DNA of 64,000 nt from Sympetrum striolatum (taxonomy: Eukaryota; Arthropoda; Insecta; Odonata; Libellulidae): positions 248,001-312,000 of the forward strand of contig CANPUZ010000057.1 of the NCBI GenBank assembly GCA_947579665.1. The letters are read 5' to 3'. The position numbers and the translations under genes were made by a program. Shown here in pieces: positions 37,299-47,472 of the stretch (positions are counted from its first letter, which is position 1; each line of letters opens with the position of its first letter). A model generated the notes under the pieces. It was not told the origin of the DNA, did no database searches, and saw nothing but the letters and a program-made list of their open reading frames with translations.

Positions 37299-38275
37299 AT
37301 GCGTGAAAATTCTAGCAGAAATATTGGCTGCTACCGCCTCAAACGACGTCCTACTTTTCACATATATTCCTTATGTGAGAAATTGTAATGTGTTCTGGCA
37401 TCGAACCCAGGAACAGCATGGTCTTATCTTTTTTTTTCTTCTTAAACCAAGTCTTAATATACATCTTCTATCTAAGCAAGAACTTCCTATTATTTTGATA
37501 AGTGTATCAAAATAAATAATGAAAACTACCTCAATGCATTTTAAAAGGGGGATATATTTACCGCCTGGCTTTGAACCAGGGTCTTTCTGGTAATATTTTC
37601 TATGCAGCACAATACAAGATTGACATTTTTAACTATGTGAAAAAATTCAAGCGGAAATATTGGCTGCAACTGCCTCAAACGACGTCCTACTTTTCACGAA
37701 TGTAAATGACTCTCTGTATTCGAACCAAGGACAATCTAGGAAATCTAAAACATGATTATAAAATGTATCTATGATCTCTATCTATATGCTGAATTTTAAG
37801 TATTAATATTATTGGGAAAGGGTTAAAAAAATTTCTTAGAAATCGGAATAGTTACTGATTTTAGAGACGCTTAGAGTCTTAAAAATCTCAACAATACATG
37901 TTAAACGGGCAATTTTTGCCCTGACCTAGCATTGAACCAAGGATAATCATCGATAATGTCTTAATGGTTTTCGTTGGATATCCACGGCATCTAGCGATCC
38001 CTCGAATTTCAACTCTCTACTTTTTCGGGAAGTGCCTAAAAAAATTTTTCGAAAATCCCCACCATGTATCCTTATGGAGAAAATCAGGACTTTGGGGCCT
38101 TCTGGAATCGAACCCATGACACTGAGGTTCAAAGTCGCTTTTTTCCTGGGGGTTTCACGTTATGGCCAATACGTCGTAAAAATTTCAAGTCAGTGGCACT
38201 TGTGGTTTAGCCTGTGAATTAGTATCCTATCTATCTATTATCTATTATATATAGATGCTTCTCCGGATTCATTCA
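37299..38275 (-). mobile_element. MAE, truncated at the satellite junction (minus)
   Basis: It starts abruptly inside the last modules (GTGAAAATTCTAGCAGAAAT), directly after the satellite. It then runs through modules with reverse GGTTCGANNCC-type cores near 37400, 37570, 37720, 37932 and 38107 to GTATCC at 38222 and the terminal TCTATTATATATAGATGC ... CTCCGGATTCATTCA at 38241-38275. It contains a variant module (ACTTCCTATTATTTTGATAA type) also seen in other copies. Non-coding. Confidence 0.75.
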
Positions 38276-39353
38276 TATACGAGTAAAATGTTGCTTGCAT
38301 ACTGCAAGCAGATCGATAACACTAATTTCATATCGGCATTATATCGGGACGGTCCACAAATGAAAAGAAAAAGATTGAAAATATTCCTAAAATTCGATGA
38401 AATTTCATCGTCTGGCATCGAACCCGGGTCTTACTGGTGAATTTACTATGCAGCACATTAGAAAATCACCATCTCTAACTATGTATGAAAATTCAAGCAG
38501 AAATATTGGCTACAACAGCCTCAAATGACGTTCTAATTTTCACGAATGTAAATGGCTCTCTGGATTCGAACCAAGGACGATCTTCGAAATTAAAAACATG
38601 TTTCTGAAAGTTAATTTTGATCTCTATCTACATGCCGAATTTAAGGTTTCTATATTATTGGGAAAGGTTTCAAAATAATTCCAAAAAATCGGATCAACTT
38701 CTGATTGCAGAGACACCTGGTGTCGAACCCAGGACATATTGTTTACTGTTTATACAAATTTTTATTTTTAAAGACTTGTTCTTCTATCATGCAAAGTTTG
38801 AAGTCGATACCATGCCGGGAAGTGCCTAAATTTAGTTTCCGTTATCTCCGTAAGAAATGCATTGAGAAATGCAAATGGCCCTCTTCGATCGAACCAGGGA
38901 CCATCAGCGAACATGTAAAATTTGATTATGAAACATATTCATAATATCTATCGACGTGCCGAGTTTCAAGTATCTATGTTATCGGGAAAGGATCCAAAAA
39001 AAATCTTCAAGATCGCCGCAATGCATTTTAAACGGCCGATTTTTGCCCCGACCTAGCATCGAACCATGGACCATATTCAGCGATGTCTTTTTGATTTTCG
39101 TTGGATATGCATGGCTTCTAGCGATCCCTCGAATTTCACTTCTCTCCTTTGCCGGGAAGTGCCTCAAAAAAATTTTCGAAAATCCCCGCCATGTATTCTT
39201 ACGGGGAAAATCGCGACTTTGGGGCCCTCTGGAATCGAACCAATGACACTGAGGTTCAAAATCGCAATTTTTCTGGTGGTTATACGTTATGGCCAATACG
39301 TCGTAAAAATTTCAAATCGATGACGCTTCTAGTTTAGGCTGTGAATTAGTATC

Positions 39354-39385
<32 letters not shown>

Positions 39386-39425
39386 ATCCTTGAATGAATC
39401 CGGAGAAGCATCTATCTTCTATTAT
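38241..39425 (-). mobile_element. MAE, full-length copy (minus)
   Basis: It is bounded by inverted termini at 38241-38275 and 39391-39425, both containing CTTCTCCGGATTCATTCA in opposite senses. Inside the termini are ACGAGTAAAATGTTGCTTGC on one side and GTATCC plus a (TATC)n microsatellite at 39348-39385 on the other. Modules in between carry reverse cores near 38415, 38564, 38720, 38888, 39057 and 39233. It shares one terminus with each neighbouring MAE. Confidence 0.8.
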
Positions 39426-40567
39426 ATATAGATGCTTCTCCGGATTCATTCATGTATCCATATATATATATATATATATATATAGAGAGGATACAAACTC
39501 ACAGCCTAAACCACAAGAGTGATTGAGCTGAAATTTTTACGGCGCATTGGCCATAACGTGTAACCACCAGAAAAATTGCGATTTTGATGCTCAGTGTCAT
39601 GGGTTCGATTCCAGAGGGCCCCAAAGTCTCGATTTTTCCCGTTTAAATGCATTGCCTAGATTTTCGGGAATTTTTAAAAAATACTTCCCGGATAGGTAGA
39701 GAATCGAAACTCTAGGAGCCTTTATATATGGTCATGACCTATCGAAAACATAAATGAGTTTTACGGAAAATATCCTGGGTTCGATGCTAGGTCGAGGCAA
39801 AGATCGGCCGTTTAAAATGTATTGTGGCGATTTTTAAGATTTTTTTTGACCCCTTCCCGATGGCATGGAAACTTGAAATTCGACATGGAGTTGGAGATTA
39901 TAAATATATTTCATAATCAAATTTTACATATTCGCAGATGGTCCTTGGTTCGATCCCAGGGCGCCATTTACATTTCTCAATGCATTTCTTATGGAGATAA
40001 CGGAAACAAATTTTAGGCTCTTCCCGGCATGCTATCGACTTTAAACTTACCGTGATAGAAGAACCAGTCTTAACAAATCAAACTATGCATTCATAGCTAT
40101 CAATGTGTCCTGGGTTTGACACCAGGTGTCTCTGCAATCAGAAGTTGATCCAATTTTTAGGAATTATTTTGAAACCTTTCCCAATAATATAGAAACTTGA
40201 AATTTGGCATATAGATTGAGATCATTAATAACTTTCAGAAACATTTTTTAAATTTCCACGATCGTCCTTGGTTCGAGTCCAGAGAGCCATTTAGATTAGT
40301 GAACATTAGAGCGTCTTTTGAGGCAGCTGCGCCCAATATTTTTGCTTTAATTTTCACACATAATTAGAGATGGAGAAATTCTATTGTGCTGCATAGTGTG
40401 TATAACCAAAAAAACCCGGGTTCGATGCCGGACGAATAACTTGCAGCGAATTTAAAGAATATTTTCAATCCCCTTTTTTTTCTTTTGAGGACCGTCCCGA
40501 TATGATGCCGAGATGAAATTAGTGTTGTCGATCTGCTTGCAGTATGCAAGCAACATTTTACTCGTAT
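39418..40567 (+). mobile_element. MAE copy (plus)
   Basis: The terminus at 39418-39452 is followed by a (TA)n run at 39461-39484, GAGGATACAAACTCACAGCC and six modules with cores GGTTCGA or GGTTTGA. It ends in CTTGCAGTATGCAAGC (a 6-bp-stem hairpin) and ACATTTTACTCGTAT at 40567. The far-side terminal inverted repeat is missing. An AT-rich spacer leads straight into the next copy. Confidence 0.8.
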
Positions 40568-40595
40568 TTAATAGATATACCTATATAGATAGATA

Positions 40596-41698
40596 GGATA
40601 CAAATTCACAGCCTAAACTACAAGCGTCATTGATCTGAAATTTTTATGACATATTGGCCATAACGTGAAACTCCCAGGAAAAAAGCGACTTTGATCCTCA
40701 GTGTCATGGGTTCGATTCCAGAGGGCCCCAAAGTCCCGATTTTTCCCGTTTAAATGCATTGCTTTGATTTTCCGGAATTTTTAAAAAATACTTCCCGTAT
40801 AGGTAGAGACTCGAAACTCAAGGAGCCTTTATATATTGTCATGATCTATCGAAAGAAGAAATGAGTTTTACGGAAAATATCCTGGGTTCGATGCTAGGTC
40901 GAGGCAAAAATCGGCCGTTTAAAATGTATTGTGGCGATTTTTAAGATTTTTTTTGGACCCCTTCCCGATGGCATGGAAACTTGAAATTCGGAATGGAGTT
41001 GGAGATTATAAATATATTTCATAATCAAATTTAACATATTCGCTGATGGTCCTTGGTTCGATCCCAGGGCGCCATTTACATTTCTCAATGCATTTCTTAT
41101 GGAGATAACGGAAACAAATTTTAGGTACTTCCCGGCATGCTATCGACTTAAAACTTAGCGTGATAGAAGAACCAGTCTTAGCAAATCAAACTATGCATTC
41201 ATAGCTATCAATGTGTCCTGGGTTTGACACCAGGTGTCTCTGCAATCAGAAGTTGATCCGATTTTTAGGAATTATTTTGAAACCTTTCCCAATAATATAG
41301 AAACTTGAAATTTGGCATATGGATTGAGATCATTAATAAATTTCAGAAACATTTTTTAAATTTCCAAGATCGTCCTTGGTTCGAGTCCCGAGAGCCATTT
41401 ACATTCGTGAACATTAGAGCGTCTTTTGAGGCAGTTGCAGGCAATATTTCTGCTTGAATTTTCACACGTATTTAGAGAAGATGATCTTCTAATGTGCTGC
41501 ATAGTAATTTCACCAAAAAGACACGGGTTCGATGCCAGACGATTAAATTGAAGCGAATTTTAAGTATATTTTGAATCCTTTTTTTCCTTTCCGGGACCGT
41601 CCCGATATAATGCCGTTATGAAATTAGTGTTGTCGATCTGCTTGCAGTATGCAAGCTACATTTTACTCGTATATAGATGCTTCTCCGGATTCACTCAT
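40596..41698 (+). mobile_element. MAE copy (plus), reference for module spacing
   Basis: It starts GGATACAAATTCACAGCC and ends ATTTTACTCGTATATAGATG, running into the terminal repeat to 41698. The six core motifs begin at 40709, 40885, 41055, 41221, 41378 and 41526. Intervals are 176, 170, 166, 157 and 148 bp. Around the cores, CCTTGG/CCAGGG encloses a 7-nt TTCGATC loop at 41053-41071, and CCTGG pairs with CCAGG around 41217-41234. This is the geometry of a tRNA T arm. No A box, acceptor pairing or anticodon arm accompanies them, so these are not tRNA genes. No protein frame. Confidence 0.85.
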
Positions 41699-41728
41699 GA
41701 TATACCCAGATACCCAGATACCCAGATA

Positions 41729-42866
41729 GGATACTAATTCACAGGCTAAACTACTGGCGTCATTGACTCGAAATTTTTACCACGTATTGGCCATAACGTG
41801 AAACCCCCAGGAAAATTGCGACTTTGATCCTCGGTATCATGGGTTCGATTCCAGAAGGCTCCAAAGTCGCGATTTTCCCCATAAGATTACATGGCGGGGA
41901 TTTTCGAAAATTTATTTGAGGCACTTCCCGGAAAAGGAGAGAGTTGAAACTCGAGGGATCGCTAGATGCCCCCCATATCAAAAGAAAACCATAAAGACAT
42001 GTACGAATATTATCCTAGGTTCGATGCTAGGACGGGGCAAATGTCGGCCGTTTAAAATGCATTGCGGCGATTTTTAAGTTTTTTTTGAACCCTTTTCCGA
42101 TGGCATAGAAACTTGAAATTCGGCATCGCGTTAGATTTCATAATTATATTTCATAATCAAATTTTACATATTCCCTTATGGTCCTTGGTTCGATCCCAGA
42201 GGGCCATTTACATTCCTCAATGCATTTCTTATGGAGATTACGGAAACACATTTTAGGTGCTTCCCGATATTATATCTACTTGAAACTTTGCATAAGATAA
42301 GATCAAGCCATTACTAATCAAACTGTGAATTCATAGCTACCAATGTTTCCTGGTTTTACCACCAGGCCTCTCTACAATCAGTAAATGATCCGATTTTTAA
42401 GAATTTTTTTATAACCATTTCCCAATTATATAGAAACTTGAAATTCGGCATATAGATAGAGATCATAAATAACTTTCAGAAACATTTTTTAGATTTCCAA
42501 GATCGTCCTTGGTTCGAATCCAGAGAGCCATTTAAATTCGTGAAAATTAGAACGTCTTTTGAGGCAGTTGTAGCCCATATTTCTGCTTGAATTTTCACAC
42601 ATCGTTAGAGATGGTGATGTTCTATTGTGCTGCATAGTAAGTTCACGGTAAAGACCCGGGTTCGATGCCATACGATGGAATTTAGGCAAATTTTAAGAAA
42701 AATTTCAATCTTTTTTTTTCTTTTGATGGCCGTCCGGATATGATGCCGACATGAAAATAGTGTTGCCGATCTGCTTGCAGTATGCAAGCAACATTTTACT
42801 CGTATACCTATATAGCTATCTATAGCTATATGAATGAATCCGGAGAAGGAATTATATATAATAGAT
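41729..42866 (+). mobile_element. MAE copy (plus)
   Basis: It starts GGATACTAATTCACAGGC and ends ACTCGTAT at 42805, with a terminus TGAATGAATCCGGAGAAGGA at 42831-42866. Cores lie at 41842, 42018, 42187, a decayed one near 42352, 42511 and 42659. Three CCCAGATA units (41704-41727) replace the TATC microsatellite at its start. Confidence 0.8.
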
Positions 42867-42877
42867 AGATTGCAACA

Positions 42878-43210
42878 ATGAGAAGTTTTCCTGAGACACG
42901 AAAGATATCGAACGAAGGCATATTTTCTAATCAATCCTCAGTAAAGCAAGAAAATATAGTATCAACTGAATCAATATCAAAATTCAATGCGGATTTATCT
43001 TGTTTAGTTGAAAGTCAAAAAAATAAGGGAATCAAAACTCAAAATAGCTCTCTCAAAGAATCCCTTATGCGTCAATTATCTAAATACTACGAATTAAATT
43101 ATGACAATAACTCAGGAGGTTTGATTTTAAGACCTCGGTCAACCCCAACAAATGCTTCTTCCGAGATTGGAAAAAGGTCTAGTGAAAATAATATCTCCAT
43201 TAATCTGATA
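42878..43210 (+). pseudogene. Coding-like segment of unknown identity, 5' part
   Basis: From an ATG at 42878, directly after an MAE terminus, about 110 codons read a Ser/Asn/Lys/Glu-rich polar protein: MRSFPETRKISNEGIF, SVKQENIVSTESISKF, SLKESLMRQLSKYYELNYD, GGLILRPRST, EIGKRSSENNIS. It then runs into an HTE fragment at about 43211. Composition is unlike the surrounding repeats and looks like real protein. No domain is recognised. It may be an exon of a host gene, or cargo carried between repeat elements. The ATG is not proven as the start. Confidence 0.4.
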
Positions 43211-43548
43211 TTTAGGTATATACAATTATTTATTAAAGTTTTAGAAAATGTAATTTACTATAACTTTTGTATGAAACATATTTTTGTATCTCTGATTGTT
43301 TAGGAGTTATTCATGAAATATTGATAAACCGGAGGTGGCTGATTATGTACTTTGTGGGCGCTGTGGGCGAAAGGCCAATTTCATTGTTTTTCATCGAACA
43401 TGACCCGAAAAACATTATTTATAATGTTTGTGACGTAAAAGATAATATGATGTAAATTATAATCACTTATCTTCCAAGTTTAGATTGAATCTAGAGTTCG
43501 AAAATACTGTCGTAGATAAATATTTACATCTTATAAATGGAGGAAGTC
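43211..43548 (+). mobile_element. HTE partial copy interrupting a coding-like region
   Basis: It carries the second half of the HTE. Landmarks are TAACTTTTGTATGAAACATA, GAGTTATTCATGAAATA, CGAAAGGCCAATTTCATTG, ACCCGAAAAACATTATTTAT and ATAAATATTTACATCTTAT, with GGAGGAAGTC at the end. The starting hairpin end and the final TCTGAT hairpin are both absent, so it is truncated on both sides. Confidence 0.7.
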
Positions 43549-43549
43549 T

Positions 43550-43711
43550 AATTGCACAGAAGATGTCTATTTATTTTATATTCTTCAAGCAAATGAATAT
43601 GATAATCTACTATTGAATTCCATAAGAATTGATAGTTTTAGAAATGAGTCATCAATAATGATGTTATTTAGTATAATTTTCAATGGCAATCCAGCGCCAT
43701 TCTCAAAATAA
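43550..43711 (+). pseudogene. Coding-like segment of unknown identity, 3' part
   Basis: Immediately after the HTE fragment an open frame of 53 codons ends at TAA 43709-43711 and reads NCTEDVYLFYILQANEYDN, LLLNSIRIDSFRNESS and IFNGNPAPFSK. It shares the Asn/Ser-rich style of the segment at 42878-43210 and may be its continuation. That is inferred only from position and composition. I do not recognise it. Confidence 0.35.
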
Positions 43712-44008
43712 CCCATTTTAATTTAATAAAGGTAGAAGACTAGTTATCAGAAAGACAAATGAGCATAACTAAATCTTTGAACTCAAAAACTTTCCTTTAT
43801 GATTAATTAAAATTATTTAACTTCATAACTATAGATATCTGTTATTAGCAAAGCAATCTTTAATGAGTCAATTATCAGATGTCTGGCTTACACTGCTTTT
43901 GGGAGCATCTGCTAGGTTCAATCAGTCTAGTTGAGACCCCCACAAGTACTAAAAGAGAGTCAGTGGCTATTTAAGTTGGAAAGTTCTTCAAAATACAATT
44001 ACTCAACA
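43712..44008. other. No recognised feature
   Basis: AT-rich spacer between the coding-like segment and the next MAE terminus. No frame or repeat end is apparent. Confidence 0.4.
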
Positions 44009-44827
44009 TCTATTATATATAGACGCTTCTCCGGATTCATTAATGGATATAGATAGGATACTAATTCACAGGCTAAACCACAAGCATCACTGACTTTAAA
44101 ACTTTACCACGTATTGGCCATAACGTGTTACCGCCAGAAAAATTGTGATTCTGAACTTCAGTGTCATGGGTTCGATTCCAGAGGGCCCCTAAGTCCCGAT
44201 TTTTTATATATAAATGTATTGCTTAGATTTTTCGGAATTTTTAAAAAATATTTCCCGGATAAGTAGAGAATTAAATCTCAAGGAGCCTATATATGTGCTC
44301 ATGATCTATAGAAAACATAAATGAATTTCACGGAAGAAATCCTGGGTTCGATGCTAGGACGATGCAAATATTTGCCCTTTAAAATACATTGAGGTAGAAT
44401 TTCATAATTTTTTTAATGCACTTATCGAAATGATAGGAAGTTCTTGCTTATATGGAAGATGTTTATTAAGACTACGGTTTTGAAAACAAAATAGATAAGA
44501 CCGTACTGTTCCTGGGTTCGATGCCAGGGCACTTTAAAATTTCTCTCATAAGGAATATATGGGAAAAGTATGACGTAATTTGAGGCAGTTGCAGCCAATA
44601 TTTCTGCTTGAATTTTCACACATAGTTAGAGGTGGTGATCTTCTGTTGTGCTGCATAGTAAGTTCCACCAGGAAGACCTAGGTTTGATGCCGGACGGATA
44701 AACTGCAGCGAAGTTTTAGAATATTTTCAATACTTTTTCTACTTTTGAGGACCCTCTCGATTTGAGATCGACTTGAAATTTGTGTTATCAACATGCTTTC
44801 AGAATGCAAGCAACATTTTACTCATAT
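44009..44827 (+). mobile_element. MAE, shortened copy (plus)
   Basis: The terminus at 44009-44041 (CGCTTCTCCGGATTCATTAA variant) is followed by GGATACTAATTCACAGGC and modules with cores near 44171, 44346, 44515 and 44682. The end is CAAGCAACATTTTACTCATA. Two standard modules are replaced by the variant module containing TATCGAAATGATAGGAAGTT. It lacks the far terminus. Confidence 0.75.
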
Positions 44828-44829
44828 TA

Positions 44830-45525
44830 AGTAATTATATTAATTTGAGATTACTTCATACAGGTGCTTATAGGCAGAAAGAAATCTGCAATGCTTTACA
44901 ACACTGAATAATTATATCCACCACTCATCGCAAATCGAGAAACAGCCAAGTTCCAGCTGCTGTCAATAGGTTGTTCTGCAGGGCTTCCAAAATACCAGTC
45001 AGTACCATAACTTTTGGAAGTTTGTATATGTGGTCCAAAGAGCTTGTAAACTCCAGCATGGAGGCTGGGTGGATGGTTGTCTTCAGATCTTTAGCTACCA
45101 TCCTCATGATCTTCTTGCAAATAATACAAAGGATGGGGTGCTAAAACTTTAATATCTTTCTTGCCTCCATTTTTTTTAAGTACTCTACTATAACTTTATT
45201 TCCTTCTCTAGATCTAATCTAGTTGATGAATTATTCTATGAATGAATGAATGAAACTATGAATTCTTCAAAGAAAATATATTATGGATTACAATGCCGCT
45301 ACATTGAATAGAAAATCAGGCTCCTGAGAGGGAAGACGATCTTGTCAAGCAAGAAATATAGTCCAAATCTGATAGGAATCAATCTGGTAAGCTTTAACTT
45401 TGTGGAATTCCATCCTAGTAAATAGATGGGAATAACTTAGATAATTTTACTGTTTAAAATTTTTTAATTCCACTTTTAAATTTTTTAATATCGCTTTAAA
45501 TGCTTTTTAACAGAGATACCTTCAA
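44830..45525. other. No recognised feature
   Basis: Mostly AT-rich, with a short GAAT microsatellite at about 45238-45252. Short open frames on either strand match nothing I recognise. Confidence 0.4.
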
Positions 45526-45529
45526 CCAT

Positions 45530-46030
45530 ACACGAAAAAGTGGCATTTACAAATTACACGATTGTAGGGCGATTTACTGAGGGTCAGACATCCTGTAATT
45601 TACAAATAAGAACCAAATAACAATTTAAAATCATCCCGTAACAATACACAGGCATCACATTTTGCAAAACATCTTTTAGATAACAATCACACCTCTGATT
45701 TCTCCTCTACTCTATTACATTGTGAACACGAAGGACGCAAACTAAATTATCTCGAACAAATAGAAATAATACACGACTTAAAAAACAATTACACACTCAC
45801 CAACATCCATCTTTTCCCTAATTATTCTCCCCTGCTGTCCATTGTTAACCTGCTTCCCCTTCCTCCTCCCCCTAACACCGCTAATAGCTAATCTGATTGG
45901 TGCCTTGGTTTTGTACCTTTTGTATATATTTGTGTACTCCTGAGGAACTCTTGTGCTTGATAATGGACTAACGTCCAAACCGGTCGCAATTATAAAAACT
46001 TTTAAACAGAGGAATATTGCTAAGTTATTC
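45530..46030 (+). pseudogene. Penelope-like element relic, GIY-YIG endonuclease end
   Basis: Plus-strand frames give KSGIYKLHDCRAIY at 45536-45580, the GIY...YIG block with the second half decayed. After a frameshift comes FAKHLLDNNHTSDFSSTLLH and EGRKLNYLEQIEIIHDLKNN at 45665-45800. This order is the C-terminal endonuclease of Penelope-like retroelements. Downstream CCAAACCGGTCGCAATTATA at 45975-45994 is the usual 3' signature of such elements. The RT is missing and stops and frameshifts abound, so it is dead. Confidence 0.75.
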
Positions 46031-46099
46031 TCACCCATTTACTAAAATCTGATAGTTTCTGATTTAGATTCGAATGACCTAAGTTAAGAAGACCACTGT

Positions 46100-46670
46100 T
46101 TATTCATCAAAGGATTATGCCAGTATATTCCTGTTTTATTTTTGAATCACTCCTCTATGCAAAAAACAATTTTCTTTAGTTTAACCTGCGTTCCAGTTTT
46201 CACTCACACAATACTCGTCACTCTGAACTTATTGATATTCCTCAACATCAACTCAAGAAGACTGAAAATAGCCTAAACTACTCCACTATTGAATTTTTTA
46301 ATAAGCTACCCTCAAGAGTGAGAGATACACCTTTTGAAAACTTTCAGAAAGTCATTCATCACAGGATTTTACTAATTCCATTCTACTCCATTGACGAATT
46401 TTTAAATATGAATATCAACATACTAGTTTAGTTCTGTAGCCAATGTAACTAATATTATGTTCTCTCTAATTTATTATGCTGTATAATTTTCTTCTTTGAA
46501 TTAATATGTCCATTGGTGTGATCTTTGTATGTTTTATAATGTTTCATTGCTTTGTCACTCAAATTTTGTTTTACATATCTGCTGTATAACACCTTATCTA
46601 TTAATTCATATGTTTGACTATGCCTATACCTATTTGGTATTTGGTAAAATAAATATTATTATTATTTGAG
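46100..46670 (+). pseudogene. LINE 3' end, RT C-terminal relic and (ATT)n tail
   Basis: From about 46196 the frame reads HSHNTRHSELIDIPQHQLKK, TENSLNYSTIEFFNKLPSRV and RDTPFENFQKVIHHRILL, ending ILV-stop at about 46431. H-S-H-N-T-R followed by F-N-K-L-P is the conserved end of Jockey/CR1-type LINE polyproteins. The region upstream (FIFESLLYAKNNFL in another frame) is broken. The 3' UTR runs to an AATAAATATTATTATTATT tail near 46651-46669. Confidence 0.75.
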
Positions 46671-46747
46671 TGAAGATAAAAATAATTCAAAAAGTGCTTG
46701 CTCTACCTTTATAGCAAAGGGTACTTTAATTGAAATAAATATAAAAA

Positions 46748-47315
46748 TCTGATGTGGCCAACACATGACTTTCTCCATATTTATTGAAAACTAAAGCCTA
46801 AACCAGTAATATATAAGTAACTCTAAAACAATGACTGTTACAGGAAAATATTTCATACAAAGGTTGTAGTAAAATATATTATCTATAACTTTTATACATA
46901 ATTGTACATACCTACATCGCATTCTGACAGAGATATTTAAGAAAAACTACAATTTTTGGATAAAAAGCAACATACAGTTAGCGAGTATTCAAGAATAACT
47001 CCTAAACAATCAGTGTTACGAAAAAATATTTCATACAAAAGTTGTAGTAAAGTACATTATCTATAACTTTTGTATTTAATGGTATATTCCTACATTGCAT
47101 TTTGACAGAGATATTTAAGAAACAAAATTTTGATTCTTAATATATCTCAATACTTCTGTTTAAGCGGTATTCATCAAAAACTAATCAACTCTTGGCATTG
47201 TTAGGAGAGTACTAAATATGAATTTTGGAAATGATCGGATAATAATAATTATTCAGATCGGATTAAATAATTTGCTAAAACAATACTTCCTCTATACTAC
47301 ATATAGGGAGAAACT
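46748..47315 (-). mobile_element. Diverged HTE copy
   Basis: It begins TCTGATGTGGCCAACACATG then ACTTTCTCC, and ends in the family foldback (ACTTCCTCTATACTACATAT then GGGAGAAACT). The interior shows repeated TAACTTTTGTA-type and GACAGAGATATTTAAGAAA words, indicating its own internal tandem duplication. It is clearly a different subfamily from the 9.0-kb and 12.4-kb copies and resembles the one at 51295-51954. Confidence 0.7.
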
Positions 47316-47472
47316 AAAAATCAATTTCTATTGGCATGGAATTTGCCTCCCTCATAATTCTTGCCATTGCGCTATCATATAAATAATTTGTTCTGAAATA
47401 TTCTTGAATAAAAGTTCTCTTGTACCAGCAATAGGCACTCTAATAGATACCATTTCCAACAGCTGCGATGAA

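Noticed and set aside
40709..41540. GGTTCGATTCC motifs as tRNA genes
   Set aside because: Only a T-arm/B-box-like piece is present. No A box, acceptor stem, anticodon arm or proper spacing could be folded.
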